Positions 24,516 through 32,137 of a stretch of DNA of 64,000 nt are shown here, in pieces (position 1 is the first letter of the stretch; every line of letters starts with the position of its first letter). A program made the translations under genes and the position numbers. Under the pieces are notes generated by a model. It saw only the letters and a program-made list of their open reading frames with translations, was not told the DNA's origin and did not search any database. Source of the stretch: M3007 sp033764075 (GTDB lineage: Bacteria; Bacteroidota; Bacteroidia; Chitinophagales; Saprospiraceae); the NCBI GenBank assembly GCA_033764075.1, contig JANRJH010000015.1, positions 1-64,000 on the forward strand. Reading direction: 5' to 3'.

Positions 24516-25154
24516 ATGGAACAGGTATATCACTACTTTCCCAATTTGACGGCGGACCAGAAAAATAGCTTTGAAGCTTTGCCGGAACTGTACCGGAACT
24601 GGAACGAGCGGATCAACCTGATCTCACGGCTGGATGTGGACAACCTGGTTGAGCGGCACATCCTGCATGCATTGGCGATTGCGAAAGCCATAAACTTCCG
24701 GCCGGGCACCCGTATACTGGACCTCGGAACAGGCGGTGGCTTTCCGGGTGTTCCACTGGCCATTCTTTTTCCGGAAGTCGAATTCCTGCTCGTCGACGGC
24801 ACCGGAAAAAAGATTGCAGCGGTGCAAGACATCCTGACGACCCTGGCCCTGCCGAATGCCACCGCCCGCCATACCCGCGCCGAAGAACTCCCCATGCCCG
24901 GCGCTTTTGATTTCGTGGTATCGAGGGCCGTGGCGCCGCTGGATAAGCTACTGCTGTGGAGCAGGCGCCTGATCAGCAGAAAACACCAAAACGCCTACCC
25001 CAACGGGATATGGGCCCTGAAAGGCGGCCAGTTGGACGAGGAGATTCATGCCCTCCCAGGGAAAGGAAGGAACTATACAGAGCTTATCCCCATCGCCAAA
25101 TTTTTCAAGGAGCCCTATTTTGAAGAAAAATGGGTCGTTTACGTGCAAGTCTGA
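24516..25154 (+). CDS. rsmG: 16S rRNA (guanine527-N7)-methyltransferase RsmG
   Basis: SAM-dependent methyltransferase that adds the m7G at position 527 of 16S rRNA. The 212 residues show the RsmG features: NWNERINLISRLDVDNLVERHI near the N-terminus, the SAM motif ILDLGTGGGFPGVPLAILFP, LLVDGTGKKIAAV, and FDFVVSRAVAPLDKLL. Its ATG lies only two bases after the preceding stop, so it is translationally linked to the sigma-like membrane protein gene. Confidence 0.95.
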   Translation: MEQVYHYFPNLTADQKNSFEALPELYRNWNERINLISRLDVDNLVERHILHALAIAKAINFRPGTRILDLGTGGGFPGVPLAILFPEVEFLLVDGTGKKIAAVQDILTTLALPNATARHTRAEELPMPGAFDFVVSRAVAPLDKLLLWSRRLISRKHQNAYPNGIWALKGGQLDEEIHALPGKGRNYTELIPIAKFFKEPYFEEKWVVYVQV

Positions 25155-25176
25155 TGCGACAGGGCATGCATCCGAT

Positions 25177-26079
25177 CTATTTATCGTACCGGTACAGTTT
25201 GTAGCGTTCAATCATATCGATCAGTTTTTGGTCGTAATGTGCGTCGGTGGCGTACCCTTTTTTCTTCAGGCCGACAGCCCACTTCCGATAGTCGATTCCG
25301 TTTTTTTTGAGCGATGCGTACCGGCCGCTGGAAATCATGACGGAGTGGGCGCGCCAACTTTCCCAGGGGGATTTGAAAATCCGGAAAAAATCCTTGTGGT
25401 GGTCGTCAAAATGATTGGAACAGTGCCCCTTTCTGCATTTTTTGGAAAAGCATTTGATGCCAAAGTGGTTGTTGTTCAGCTTTGCCAGTTTGCTGGTGCC
25501 TGCCCTGCTTTCGATAATGCCCTGTCCCAGGCTTATGCTGGCGGGAATGCCGTAGCGCCGCATCTCGTCGATGGCCGTTTGGTAGTACCGTTTTACATAC
25601 GCGCGCACTTCGGGGTTGGCAATGTCGTCGGCACTGATGGGAGCTGTTTCTGTACGGGGTTTGGCAAAGCGGCGTGTGGGTGGTTTTAGAAATTCACTTT
25701 CTTCGACCGGCGCGGTTCCGGATTCTTCCGCCATATCGTAGTTCAGGTTAACCGGCCGAACGACTTCCTCGCGGCTGAACACGGTAAAGCCGCCCATTTG
25801 GTCGCCGAAACACCAATAGGCCAGGCCAACCAGAATACCGACTTTCAGCAGGTTCCCGCGGCTGAAGGTCGCGTTGAACCAGGCGACAATGCGAAACCGA
25901 AGCGCGGCCCGCCATCTCTGCCATTGCATCCGAAACTGGCCCACAAGGTCGCGGAAGGAAAGCTCTTCGTGGTTACCGGGAGCATATTTTCCAGGTTTGT
26001 TGTTGGTTCGGGTACTGCGTTTGCGCCGGTCGGTGCCGGAAGACGACGCATATTCGGTATGCCTTTTTGTGTATCCCAT
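25177..26079 (-). CDS. Glucosaminidase (GH73-like) with membrane anchor
   Basis: Peptidoglycan hydrolase that cuts N-acetylglucosaminyl bonds. The N-terminal 70 residues are basic and cytoplasmic, followed by a membrane segment (about 75-93, LLKVGILVGLAYWCFG) and a linker; the C-terminal domain (about 155-300) is a FlgJ/LytG-type glucosaminidase with ISLGQGIIESRAGTSKLAKL carrying the catalytic Glu, NNHFGIKC, and FRIFKSPWESWRAHSVMI. Many Bacteroidota enzymes have a LysM tail, but none is seen here. The gene converges with rsmG and is divergent from the sigma factor gene. Confidence 0.88.
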   Translation of the reverse strand: MGYTKRHTEYASSSGTDRRKRSTRTNNKPGKYAPGNHEELSFRDLVGQFRMQWQRWRAALRFRIVAWFNATFSRGNLLKVGILVGLAYWCFGDQMGGFTVFSREEVVRPVNLNYDMAEESGTAPVEESEFLKPPTRRFAKPRTETAPISADDIANPEVRAYVKRYYQTAIDEMRRYGIPASISLGQGIIESRAGTSKLAKLNNNHFGIKCFSKKCRKGHCSNHFDDHHKDFFRIFKSPWESWRAHSVMISSGRYASLKKNGIDYRKWAVGLKKKGYATDAHYDQKLIDMIERYKLYRYDK

Positions 26080-26312
26080 CTTCCTGATCGTTAACTTTTA
26101 AATACAGACTGCAAATATAAAACACTTTGTTTTTATTTGCAACACAATTTGTATTATTTTATTGATTTTGATCCCAGGCATCCCGGCGCCTGTTTTTTTC
26201 GCCAATAAGAGCAGCGAAATCACCGTGTCGGGCGTTGTTTAACCAACTGCGCGCGGCCTGGCGGTATTTTTTGACCGACCATGTTCCTACAGAATCATTC
26301 GACATTCCCGGT

Positions 26313-26873
26313 ATGCACATCTCCTTACCACTTGACCATACGGAAGATCATCTGATTGACGCCCTGAAACGTCAGGACAGGCGCGCACAGCAATACCTGT
26401 ACGAGCAGCATTTTGGCAGTTTGATGGGCGTTTGCCTGCGTTATGCCGGCTCGCGCGATGAAGCGCTGGATTTGTTGCATGAGGGTTTTATCAAGATTTA
26501 CCAGCATATCGGCCGGTACCAGCCCGGCAGTTCACTGGGCGCCTGGATGCGGACGGTGATGGTCAACACGTGCATCGATTATTATCGCCGCGCCCTTCGC
26601 CGGCGCACCGATGACCTGGACGATGTGTACCACTTGTCCTCCGAAGAGCCCGACGCGACCAGCCAGCTAACCGAATACGAGATTCTGGAAGCCATTCACG
26701 GCCTCTCCCCCGCCTACCGCGCAGTGTTTAACCTGTTTGTGGTGGAAGGTTACTCTCACAAGGAAATTGCCGACGCCCTTCAGATTACGGAAAGTACCTC
26801 ACGCAGCAACCTGGTAAAAGCGCGGATCAAACTAAAAGAGTATTTCGCGCTCAAGCGCATGGAATTTGAATAA
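26313..26873 (+). CDS. ECF-type RNA polymerase sigma factor
   Basis: A 186-residue extracytoplasmic-function sigma factor. Region 2 is GSLMGVCLRYAGSRDEALDLLHEGFIKIYQ with the core-binding and -10 recognition helices, including SLGAWMRTVMVNTCIDYYRR; region 4 is AIHGLSPAYRAVFNLFVVEGYSHKEIADAL with the -35 helix TESTSRSNLVKARIKLKEY. I prefer ATG at 26313 to the TTG at 26235, because the longer leader is unlike sigma N-termini. The next gene begins nine bases after the stop and encodes its probable membrane anti-sigma partner, so this is a self-contained regulatory pair. Confidence 0.93.
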   Translation: MHISLPLDHTEDHLIDALKRQDRRAQQYLYEQHFGSLMGVCLRYAGSRDEALDLLHEGFIKIYQHIGRYQPGSSLGAWMRTVMVNTCIDYYRRALRRRTDDLDDVYHLSSEEPDATSQLTEYEILEAIHGLSPAYRAVFNLFVVEGYSHKEIADALQITESTSRSNLVKARIKLKEYFALKRMEFE

Positions 26874-26881
26874 TTGCGATC

Positions 26882-28267
26882 ATGACTGAACGTCAACTAA
26901 AAGACATATTAGGCAAACTGGAGGTTCCGTACGCGCCGGAAACGTGGGAAGCGCTCTCGCAAAAGCTGGATGCGTTGCAGGATCCACCCGTTGTGGATGC
27001 CGTGGACAAGCTGGTCTACCGTAAAATCGGCCGGCTGGAAACGCCCTACGACCCCGCGAGTTGGAACCGAATGGCCCATCGGCTTGATGTGCAACGCCGA
27101 CGTACCCTGGTGGTGCGTTTCGGCAAAGTGCTGGAAGCGGCCGCCATCGTCCTGCTCTTGTTGCGCTTTGCACCCGACTGGTTGGAGAAAGGCACCCAAA
27201 AACCTGCCGGTGTACCGTCGGCTGAAAAAATTGCCAGCGCTGCAGCCTCGGTCGAGAAGGCGGAAAACGCCGGCGCCAACGGCAAACAACCTGCGACAAA
27301 GGCAACCTTAGGTGCAGAAAACGGCATGGCCGCCCGAAACCGGACAGGCAATACAGGACCGGGGCATTCCGGTTCCTACCGAAACGCAAGCACCAATGAC
27401 CGCACCTTACCGGGTGTGGTGCAATCGCTCCCGGTATTGCCGGCGCTCCTGCAGGCGAAAACCGTCCTTCCGGAATTGCCTTACGCCGCCGATGGCATCG
27501 CGCTGCGAAGCGACCAACGGGTGCAGCCGCTGGCGACGCCGGAGCCGGAACTTGTCAATAAAAATTTCCATCCCGACCTGGGCCGCTACGCTAGCGAGCC
27601 AAAAGTGCCGCGCTCGCCGACGGTATATTTTGCCGCTTCTTTTTTAGGCGAATGGAACCAGTACCGCTGGTCTTCCGGCTCAGACTATGCGCCCGCAGTC
27701 GGCGCCTCGGCCGCAGTCGGCCGCCGTGGGCCCAAATGGACGGTGGAAGGCGGAGCCGGTTATGTACGCAAGCAGTTTACCCCAAAATCGGAGACGGAAA
27801 TCCTGTCCGGCAATCAAACCACCGGTTATACCGGCCTGGAGATTAGCGGGGTGGAGGCCGACGTTCTTCAGGTACCCGTTCGCATCATGCGGAAGGTCGG
27901 CCAATGGGGTGGACTGCGGTTGCTGGCCCTCACGGGTGCTACCGGGCATTTTGCACTGTACAAGGAATACGATTTCGACGCCGTATACTTCGAGCCACCC
28001 CAGACGTCAGGAGGCAACCTGCCCAAGCCCAGCGGGCAACCCAAACGACTTGTTCCGGGCAACGGCATCCTGGAAGGCGGCAGCCTGGGCGAAAACACCT
28101 GGGCATCACTCGATCTGGGTATTCAGCTCGAGTACCCATTGGGAAAAAGGAGTCGGTTATTTCTCCAGCCGGCCGCCCAGATTGGCCTCAATGCCGTCGA
28201 ATTAGGCCCTGAACCGGTTTATAATAACAGCTTCAGGGTACAGGCAGGCGTCCAGACCGACCTTTGA
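26882..28267 (+). CDS. Putative anti-sigma protein fused to an outer-membrane beta-barrel-like domain
   Basis: A 461-residue protein translated directly after the ECF sigma factor. The N-terminal 75 residues contain two copies of an L-E-x-PY-x-P-x-(S/T)W motif (LEVPYAPETWEALSQKLD and LETPYDPASWNRMAHRLD), typical of the cytoplasmic part of Bacteroidota sigma partners. A membrane helix follows (about 81-96, AAAIVLLLLRFAPDW), then a low-complexity linker. The C-terminal 230 residues alternate hydrophobic and polar residues with aromatic strand ends (VYFAASFLGEWNQYRW, WTVEGGAGYVRKQF), as in outer-membrane barrels. Anti-sigma activity is inferred from position and layout, not from a known domain. 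Confidence 0.7.
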   Translation: MTERQLKDILGKLEVPYAPETWEALSQKLDALQDPPVVDAVDKLVYRKIGRLETPYDPASWNRMAHRLDVQRRRTLVVRFGKVLEAAAIVLLLLRFAPDWLEKGTQKPAGVPSAEKIASAAASVEKAENAGANGKQPATKATLGAENGMAARNRTGNTGPGHSGSYRNASTNDRTLPGVVQSLPVLPALLQAKTVLPELPYAADGIALRSDQRVQPLATPEPELVNKNFHPDLGRYASEPKVPRSPTVYFAASFLGEWNQYRWSSGSDYAPAVGASAAVGRRGPKWTVEGGAGYVRKQFTPKSETEILSGNQTTGYTGLEISGVEADVLQVPVRIMRKVGQWGGLRLLALTGATGHFALYKEYDFDAVYFEPPQTSGGNLPKPSGQPKRLVPGNGILEGGSLGENTWASLDLGIQLEYPLGKRSRLFLQPAAQIGLNAVELGPEPVYNNSFRVQAGVQTDL

Positions 28268-28295
28268 GGCCAAGCAAAAAACGCATGGCACACTT

Positions 28296-28332
28296 GTAAG
28301 CCGCTGCATTCGAATGAATGTCAGCGGCTTAC
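28296..28332 (+). terminator. Probable terminator after the sigma/anti-sigma pair
   Basis: Perfect arms GTAAGCCGCTG and CAGCGGCTTAC, extended inwards by CATTC/GAATG around a GAAT loop with one bulged base, followed by CTATTTTATG. It lies 28 bases past the stop of the anti-sigma-like gene. The T run is short. A separate 6-bp palindrome GACAAAGTTTTGTC (28378-28391) lies further on, in the leader of the next gene, and could be an operator. Confidence 0.65.
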
Positions 28333-28551
28333 CTATTTTATGTTAAAAGATTTTTGTACCACAATTTATCTAAGTGTGACAAAGTTTTGTCGCGTATGCG
28401 TCATCCGGGTGGGTAAAACCCGGTTTTAACGCATTGGCATGTTCCATTGGCAAGCAATTTGAACTATACCCTTCAACAACCAAAAAAAATAATCCAACCC
28501 GGTTCAACCGGCCATCTTTCACCACCTCTCATCCAACCGATAATCTTCGCC

Positions 28552-29187
28552 ATGAAACAATCAATCGTAATCCTGCTCTTCGCCATCGCCGCCATGACTT
28601 TCCTGGCCGCTCCGGCCCCTGCTCAAACGGTCAGCTTCGACCAGTTTCTCCAGCAATTCCCGGCAGCCACCCTGCCGTACAGCATCGACGCCGACGCACT
28701 CCAGGCCGACCTGTCGAATAACGAACCATCCAAAGTTGCACGTCTTGACTGGGCATACTTCGAGTTCCTGCCCGAACTGGAAAACAACGCACAGTTCTGC
28801 CGCATGCCGGTTTACCCGGAACCGGTGGCTCGTTTTGAGACCGACAAGTACCACGCAGTGTTGTACAACCTGGCCCGTGGCGCCAGCAAAGGCTCCAAAT
28901 TCTATACCATCTCGGTATTCGACAAGGAAGGCACCCATCTGGGCACGCACTACATCGGTGGCATCACGAACAAGCAGATGAACGCTTTCTCGATCAGCAC
29001 CGACCTCATCGCCACCGTAAACAGCTTTTCGATGGCGGTTGCCAAAGGTGAAACAGCCGCTCCTGCCGGCACCCAAACCATTCAACTGGCCGCACCCGGC
29101 AACCCGAACGAACTGGGCTTTGCCGCCGGCAAAAGCAGCGACCTTCGCAGTTCCACCTCGGCAAGCAGCCGCACGGACATGAAATAA
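28552..29187 (+). CDS. Secreted protein of unknown function
   Basis: A 211-residue exported protein. ATG at 28552 is chosen because it gives a textbook signal peptide (KQSIVILLFAIAAMTFLAA ending APAQ); the frame extends upstream but that part is not protein-like. The mature part has mixed alpha/beta character (FDQFLQQFPAATLPYSI, LLYNLARGASKGSKFYTI-like strands, GTHLGTHYIGGI) and a serine/alanine-rich tail after about 170. No family is recognised. A convincing bidirectional terminator follows after 31 bases, so it is a single-gene unit. Confidence 0.75.
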   Translation: MKQSIVILLFAIAAMTFLAAPAPAQTVSFDQFLQQFPAATLPYSIDADALQADLSNNEPSKVARLDWAYFEFLPELENNAQFCRMPVYPEPVARFETDKYHAVLYNLARGASKGSKFYTISVFDKEGTHLGTHYIGGITNKQMNAFSISTDLIATVNSFSMAVAKGETAAPAGTQTIQLAAPGNPNELGFAAGKSSDLRSSTSASSRTDMK

Positions 29188-29218
29188 GAACGGAAGTATC
29201 AAATGAAGCAATAAAAAA

Positions 29219-29244
29219 AACCGTCGGCGGAAACGTCGGCGGTT
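29219..29244. terminator. Bidirectional terminator between the secreted-protein gene and glyA
   Basis: An 11-bp stem (AACCGTCGGCG with CGTCGGCGGTT, two G-U pairs) closed by a GAAA tetraloop. It is followed by seven T in the plus direction and, on the other strand, by eight T. It therefore fits both convergent genes. Confidence 0.85.
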
Positions 29245-29273
29245 TTTTTATTTAATCTATCCTGTAGCCGCGA

Positions 29274-30536
29274 TCAATACAGCGGGTATTTTTCCATCAT
29301 GGTGTTTACTGCCTGGCGGACACGGCTGTGGGTGGCGGCATCGTCCGGATGCATCAACACCTCATCGATCCAGGCTACCACCTGCCGGCATTCCTGTTCG
29401 CCAAATCCCCGTGACGTAATCGCAGCCGACCCCACCCGCATGCCGGAGGTGGTCATAGGCGGTTGGGGATCGAAGGGGATCATGTTTTTGTTGATGGTAA
29501 TGTCGGCTTCGCCCAACGCTTTTTCCGCCACCTTTCCGGTCACATTTTTGGAGCGCAGGTCGATGAGCATGAGGTGGTTGTCGGTACCGCCGGAGATGAT
29601 GTTGTATCCTCTGGACATGAACTCTTCGGCCATGGCCCGGGCATTTTTGATCACTTGCCGACCGTAGTCAGTGAAAGCAGGCTGGAGTGCTTCCCCGAAG
29701 GCGACGGCTTTGGCGGCGATGACGTGCTCGAGCGGGCCACCCTGCATGCCGGGGAACACGCCACTGTCGAGCACGCTCGACATTTGAACCGGCTCTCCTT
29801 TTTTGTTGGTGCGCCCCCAGGGGTTATCGAAATCTTTCCCCATCATCACGATACCGCCCCGCGGGCCGCGCAGGGTTTTGTGGGTAGTGCTGGTCACGAT
29901 GTGGCAATGGGGCATCGGGTCGTTCAACAGTTTGGCGGCGATGAGCCCTGCCGGGTGGGCGATGTCGGCGAGCAGCAGGGCGCCCACGCTGTCGGCGATG
30001 CGCCGAAAGCGTGCATAGTCCCAGTCGCGGGCATAAGCGGAGGCGCCGCAGATGAGCAGTTTGGGTTTCTCGCGTTGGGCGATCTCCTCCACTTTGTCCA
30101 TGTCAATACGGCCGGTGTCTTCTTCCACACCATAAAAAGACGCCGAGTAGACCTTTCCGGAGTAGTTGACGGGCGAGCCATGGCTGAGGTGGCCACCATG
30201 AGCGAGGTTGAAGCCCAGGATTTTATCGCCGGGTTGGAGGCAGGCCAGGAACACGGCGGCATTGGCCTGGGCGCCGGAGTGGGGCTGCACGTTGGCCCAG
30301 GCAGCGCCGAAGAGCTGGCACAGGCGATCGATGGCGAGTTGCTCGACCTGGTCGACCACCTCACAACCGCCATAATAGCGTCGGCCGGGGAGGCCCTCCG
30401 CGTATTTGTTGGTCAGGCAGGTGCCCATAGCCTGTAAAACGTTTGCCGAGGTAAAATTCTCGGAAGCGATCAGCTCCAGGCCGCGCTGCTGGCGTTGGAG
30501 TTCTTTGTCGATGAGGTCGAAGACGATATCGCGCAT
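29274..30536 (-). CDS. glyA: Serine hydroxymethyltransferase
   Basis: PLP enzyme that interconverts serine and glycine and supplies methylene-tetrahydrofolate. The 420 residues are standard. Clear family segments: LELIASENFTSANVLQAMG, TNKYAEGLPGRRYYGGCEVVD, NVQPHSGAQANAAVF, the PLP-lysine segment IVTSTTHKTLRGPRGG, and SGVFPGMQGGPLEHVIAAKAVA. Divergent from hemC with 93 bases between the starts; a near-consensus -7 box (TATCTTTA, 30573-30580 on the minus strand) lies in that gap. Confidence 0.97.
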   Translation of the reverse strand: MRDIVFDLIDKELQRQQRGLELIASENFTSANVLQAMGTCLTNKYAEGLPGRRYYGGCEVVDQVEQLAIDRLCQLFGAAWANVQPHSGAQANAAVFLACLQPGDKILGFNLAHGGHLSHGSPVNYSGKVYSASFYGVEEDTGRIDMDKVEEIAQREKPKLLICGASAYARDWDYARFRRIADSVGALLLADIAHPAGLIAAKLLNDPMPHCHIVTSTTHKTLRGPRGGIVMMGKDFDNPWGRTNKKGEPVQMSSVLDSGVFPGMQGGPLEHVIAAKAVAFGEALQPAFTDYGRQVIKNARAMAEEFMSRGYNIISGGTDNHLMLIDLRSKNVTGKVAEKALGEADITINKNMIPFDPQPPMTTSGMRVGSAAITSRGFGEQECRQVVAWIDEVLMHPDDAATHSRVRQAVNTMMEKYPLY

Positions 30537-30617
30537 GTGGTGGTGGTTGTTGTTTGGAAAGAAATTGCGGGGTAAAGATATTGAAATGTGGAGGTGAATA
30601 TCCCAACTGCCATCCGG

Positions 30618-30625
30618 TATCTTTG
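30618..30625 (+). promoter_or_regulatory. -7 promoter box TATCTTTG of hemC
   Basis: A perfect TAnnTTTG box only four bases before the hemC ATG, which again predicts a leaderless mRNA. It also supports 30630 as the start, because an upstream start would put the promoter inside the coding sequence. Confidence 0.55.
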
Positions 30626-30629
30626 CGCC

Positions 30630-31526
30630 ATGAAACTACGAATCGGCACGCGTGGCAGCGCACTGGCGCTGTGGCAGGCGCAGCATACCCAGGCCGAACT
30701 GCAAAAAATTGACGTTGCTTCGGAGTTGGTCATCATTTCTACGAAAGGGGATCAGATCCAGCACCTGGGCTTCGACAAGATGGAGGGCAAAGGATTTTTT
30801 ACCAAAGAGATCGAAGAGGCGCTCCTGCTGGGCGAGGTGCATGTGGCGGTGCATTCGATGAAGGATCTGTCGACACAGCAGCCCGAGGGATTGGTGGTGG
30901 CAGCAGTATCGTACCGTGAAGACCCCTCAGACCGGCTTTTAGTGCGACCGGAAGCGTACGATCCGTCTCAGCCCTTCCGTCTCTGCACCGGGGCAGTGGT
31001 TGGCACTTCGGCAGCCCGGCGCAAAGCGCAGATACTGGACTTTCGGCCCGACGTCAGGGTGAAAGACCTGCGAGGCAATGTACCTACGCGGGTTGACAAG
31101 CTGCGGGCGGGCGATTACGATGCCATATTCCTCGCCGGTGCGGGTCTGGAACGGCTGCAACTCGACGTGAGCGACCTGCAGGTGCTGCACCTCCAGCCGC
31201 GCGAGTTTGTACCTGCGCCGGCGCAGGGCGTACTGGCCTGGCAAACACACCGCGACGACATGGCGACGCGGCGGCTGTTCAGTCGCTTGCACCATCCGCT
31301 GGTGGCCGCATGCACCAATGTGGAACGCAGCCTGCTGCGTTTGCTGGATGGCGGATGCCAGTTGCCCCTCGGCGCCTTTTGCGAGCGCGACGCCAACGGC
31401 CATTACCACGCCTGGGCGGCTTGCGTTGTCGACAACCAAATGCGGCGAGCGCGTGTTTCTCAAACAACGCATGAGGGGATGGCCGAGCGCCTGTTGGCGC
31501 AATTGGACAACCCTGGTACGATTTAG
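30630..31526 (+). CDS. hemC: Hydroxymethylbilane synthase (porphobilinogen deaminase)
   Basis: Joins four porphobilinogens into hydroxymethylbilane in heme synthesis. The 298 residues begin MKLRIGTRGSALALWQAQH and contain KGDQIQHLGFDKMEGKGFFTKEIEEALL, VHSMKDLSTQ with the catalytic Asp nearby, GTSAARRKAQ, and GNVPTRVDKL. Cys243 in DGGCQLPLGAF attaches the dipyrromethane cofactor. No other heme gene is adjacent; the NAD(P)H-oxidoreductase-like gene follows after nine bases and may be co-transcribed. Confidence 0.96.
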   Translation: MKLRIGTRGSALALWQAQHTQAELQKIDVASELVIISTKGDQIQHLGFDKMEGKGFFTKEIEEALLLGEVHVAVHSMKDLSTQQPEGLVVAAVSYREDPSDRLLVRPEAYDPSQPFRLCTGAVVGTSAARRKAQILDFRPDVRVKDLRGNVPTRVDKLRAGDYDAIFLAGAGLERLQLDVSDLQVLHLQPREFVPAPAQGVLAWQTHRDDMATRRLFSRLHHPLVAACTNVERSLLRLLDGGCQLPLGAFCERDANGHYHAWAACVVDNQMRRARVSQTTHEGMAERLLAQLDNPGTI

Positions 31527-31535
31527 TTTCCGCCC

Positions 31536-32126
31536 ATGAACAAACGCGTCCTGTTGTTGCTGTTTCATCCCCGATTTGAAACATCGGTGGTGAACAAGTA
31601 CCTGTTAAATGCGGTGTCGGACATGCCGAACGTGCGCATACACGATGTTTACGAGCATTATCCCGACTTCAACGTAGCGGTGAAGCGCGAGCAGGCGTTG
31701 TTGTTGGAGCACGAACTTGTCATCTTCCAGCATCCTTTTTATTGGTACAATTTTCCGCCGCTGATGAAGCAATGGATAGACCTCGTGCTCGAACACGGAT
31801 GGGCTTATGGGCGTTCCGGCAACCAACTGAATCATAAATGGGTATTTAATGCCGTCACTACGGGCGGGGCCAGGGAGGCCTACAGCCACGAAGGCCGAAA
31901 TAGCCATACAGTGGGCGAGTTCCTGTTTGCCATGAAACAAACCTGCCGGCTTTGCGGCATGACCTACCTGCCCCCCTTCGTTGTCCATAACGCCAACCGA
32001 GCTTCGAATGCTGAACTGGAAGCGGCAGCAAATCAGTACCGGAAAGTGTTGCAGCGCGTGTCGGATGCACAATTCGACCCGCTCATGGCTGCATCTAGCC
32101 CTTATCTGAACGATCTCATCAACTAA
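31536..32126 (+). CDS. KefF/KefG-type flavodoxin-fold NAD(P)H oxidoreductase
   Basis: A 196-residue flavodoxin-like protein of the quinone-reductase family. It has the opening RVLLLLFHPRFETSVVN, the HPFYWYNFPPLMKQWIDLVLEHGWAYG segment that binds flavin, and the TTGGAREAYSHEG loop; these match the KefF/KefG ancillary subunits of glutathione-gated K+ efflux channels. It ends 11 bases before a KefB/C-like gene, which strongly supports that pairing: the ancillary protein binds the cytoplasmic side of the antiporter and is needed for full activity. The protein may also reduce quinones. Confidence 0.88.
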   Translation: MNKRVLLLLFHPRFETSVVNKYLLNAVSDMPNVRIHDVYEHYPDFNVAVKREQALLLEHELVIFQHPFYWYNFPPLMKQWIDLVLEHGWAYGRSGNQLNHKWVFNAVTTGGAREAYSHEGRNSHTVGEFLFAMKQTCRLCGMTYLPPFVVHNANRASNAELEAAANQYRKVLQRVSDAQFDPLMAASSPYLNDLIN

Positions 32127-32137
32127 ATCCCTAACGC

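Noticed and set aside
28378..28391. GACAAAGTTTTGTC palindrome as an operator
   Set aside because: A single 6-bp-arm palindrome in AT-rich sequence can arise by chance and no regulator is tied to it; mentioned only in the terminator entry.
29463..30437. Long plus-strand frame opposite glyA
   Set aside because: It is antisense to a fully recognisable glyA and has no domain or signal of its own; long antisense frames are common in GC-rich genes.
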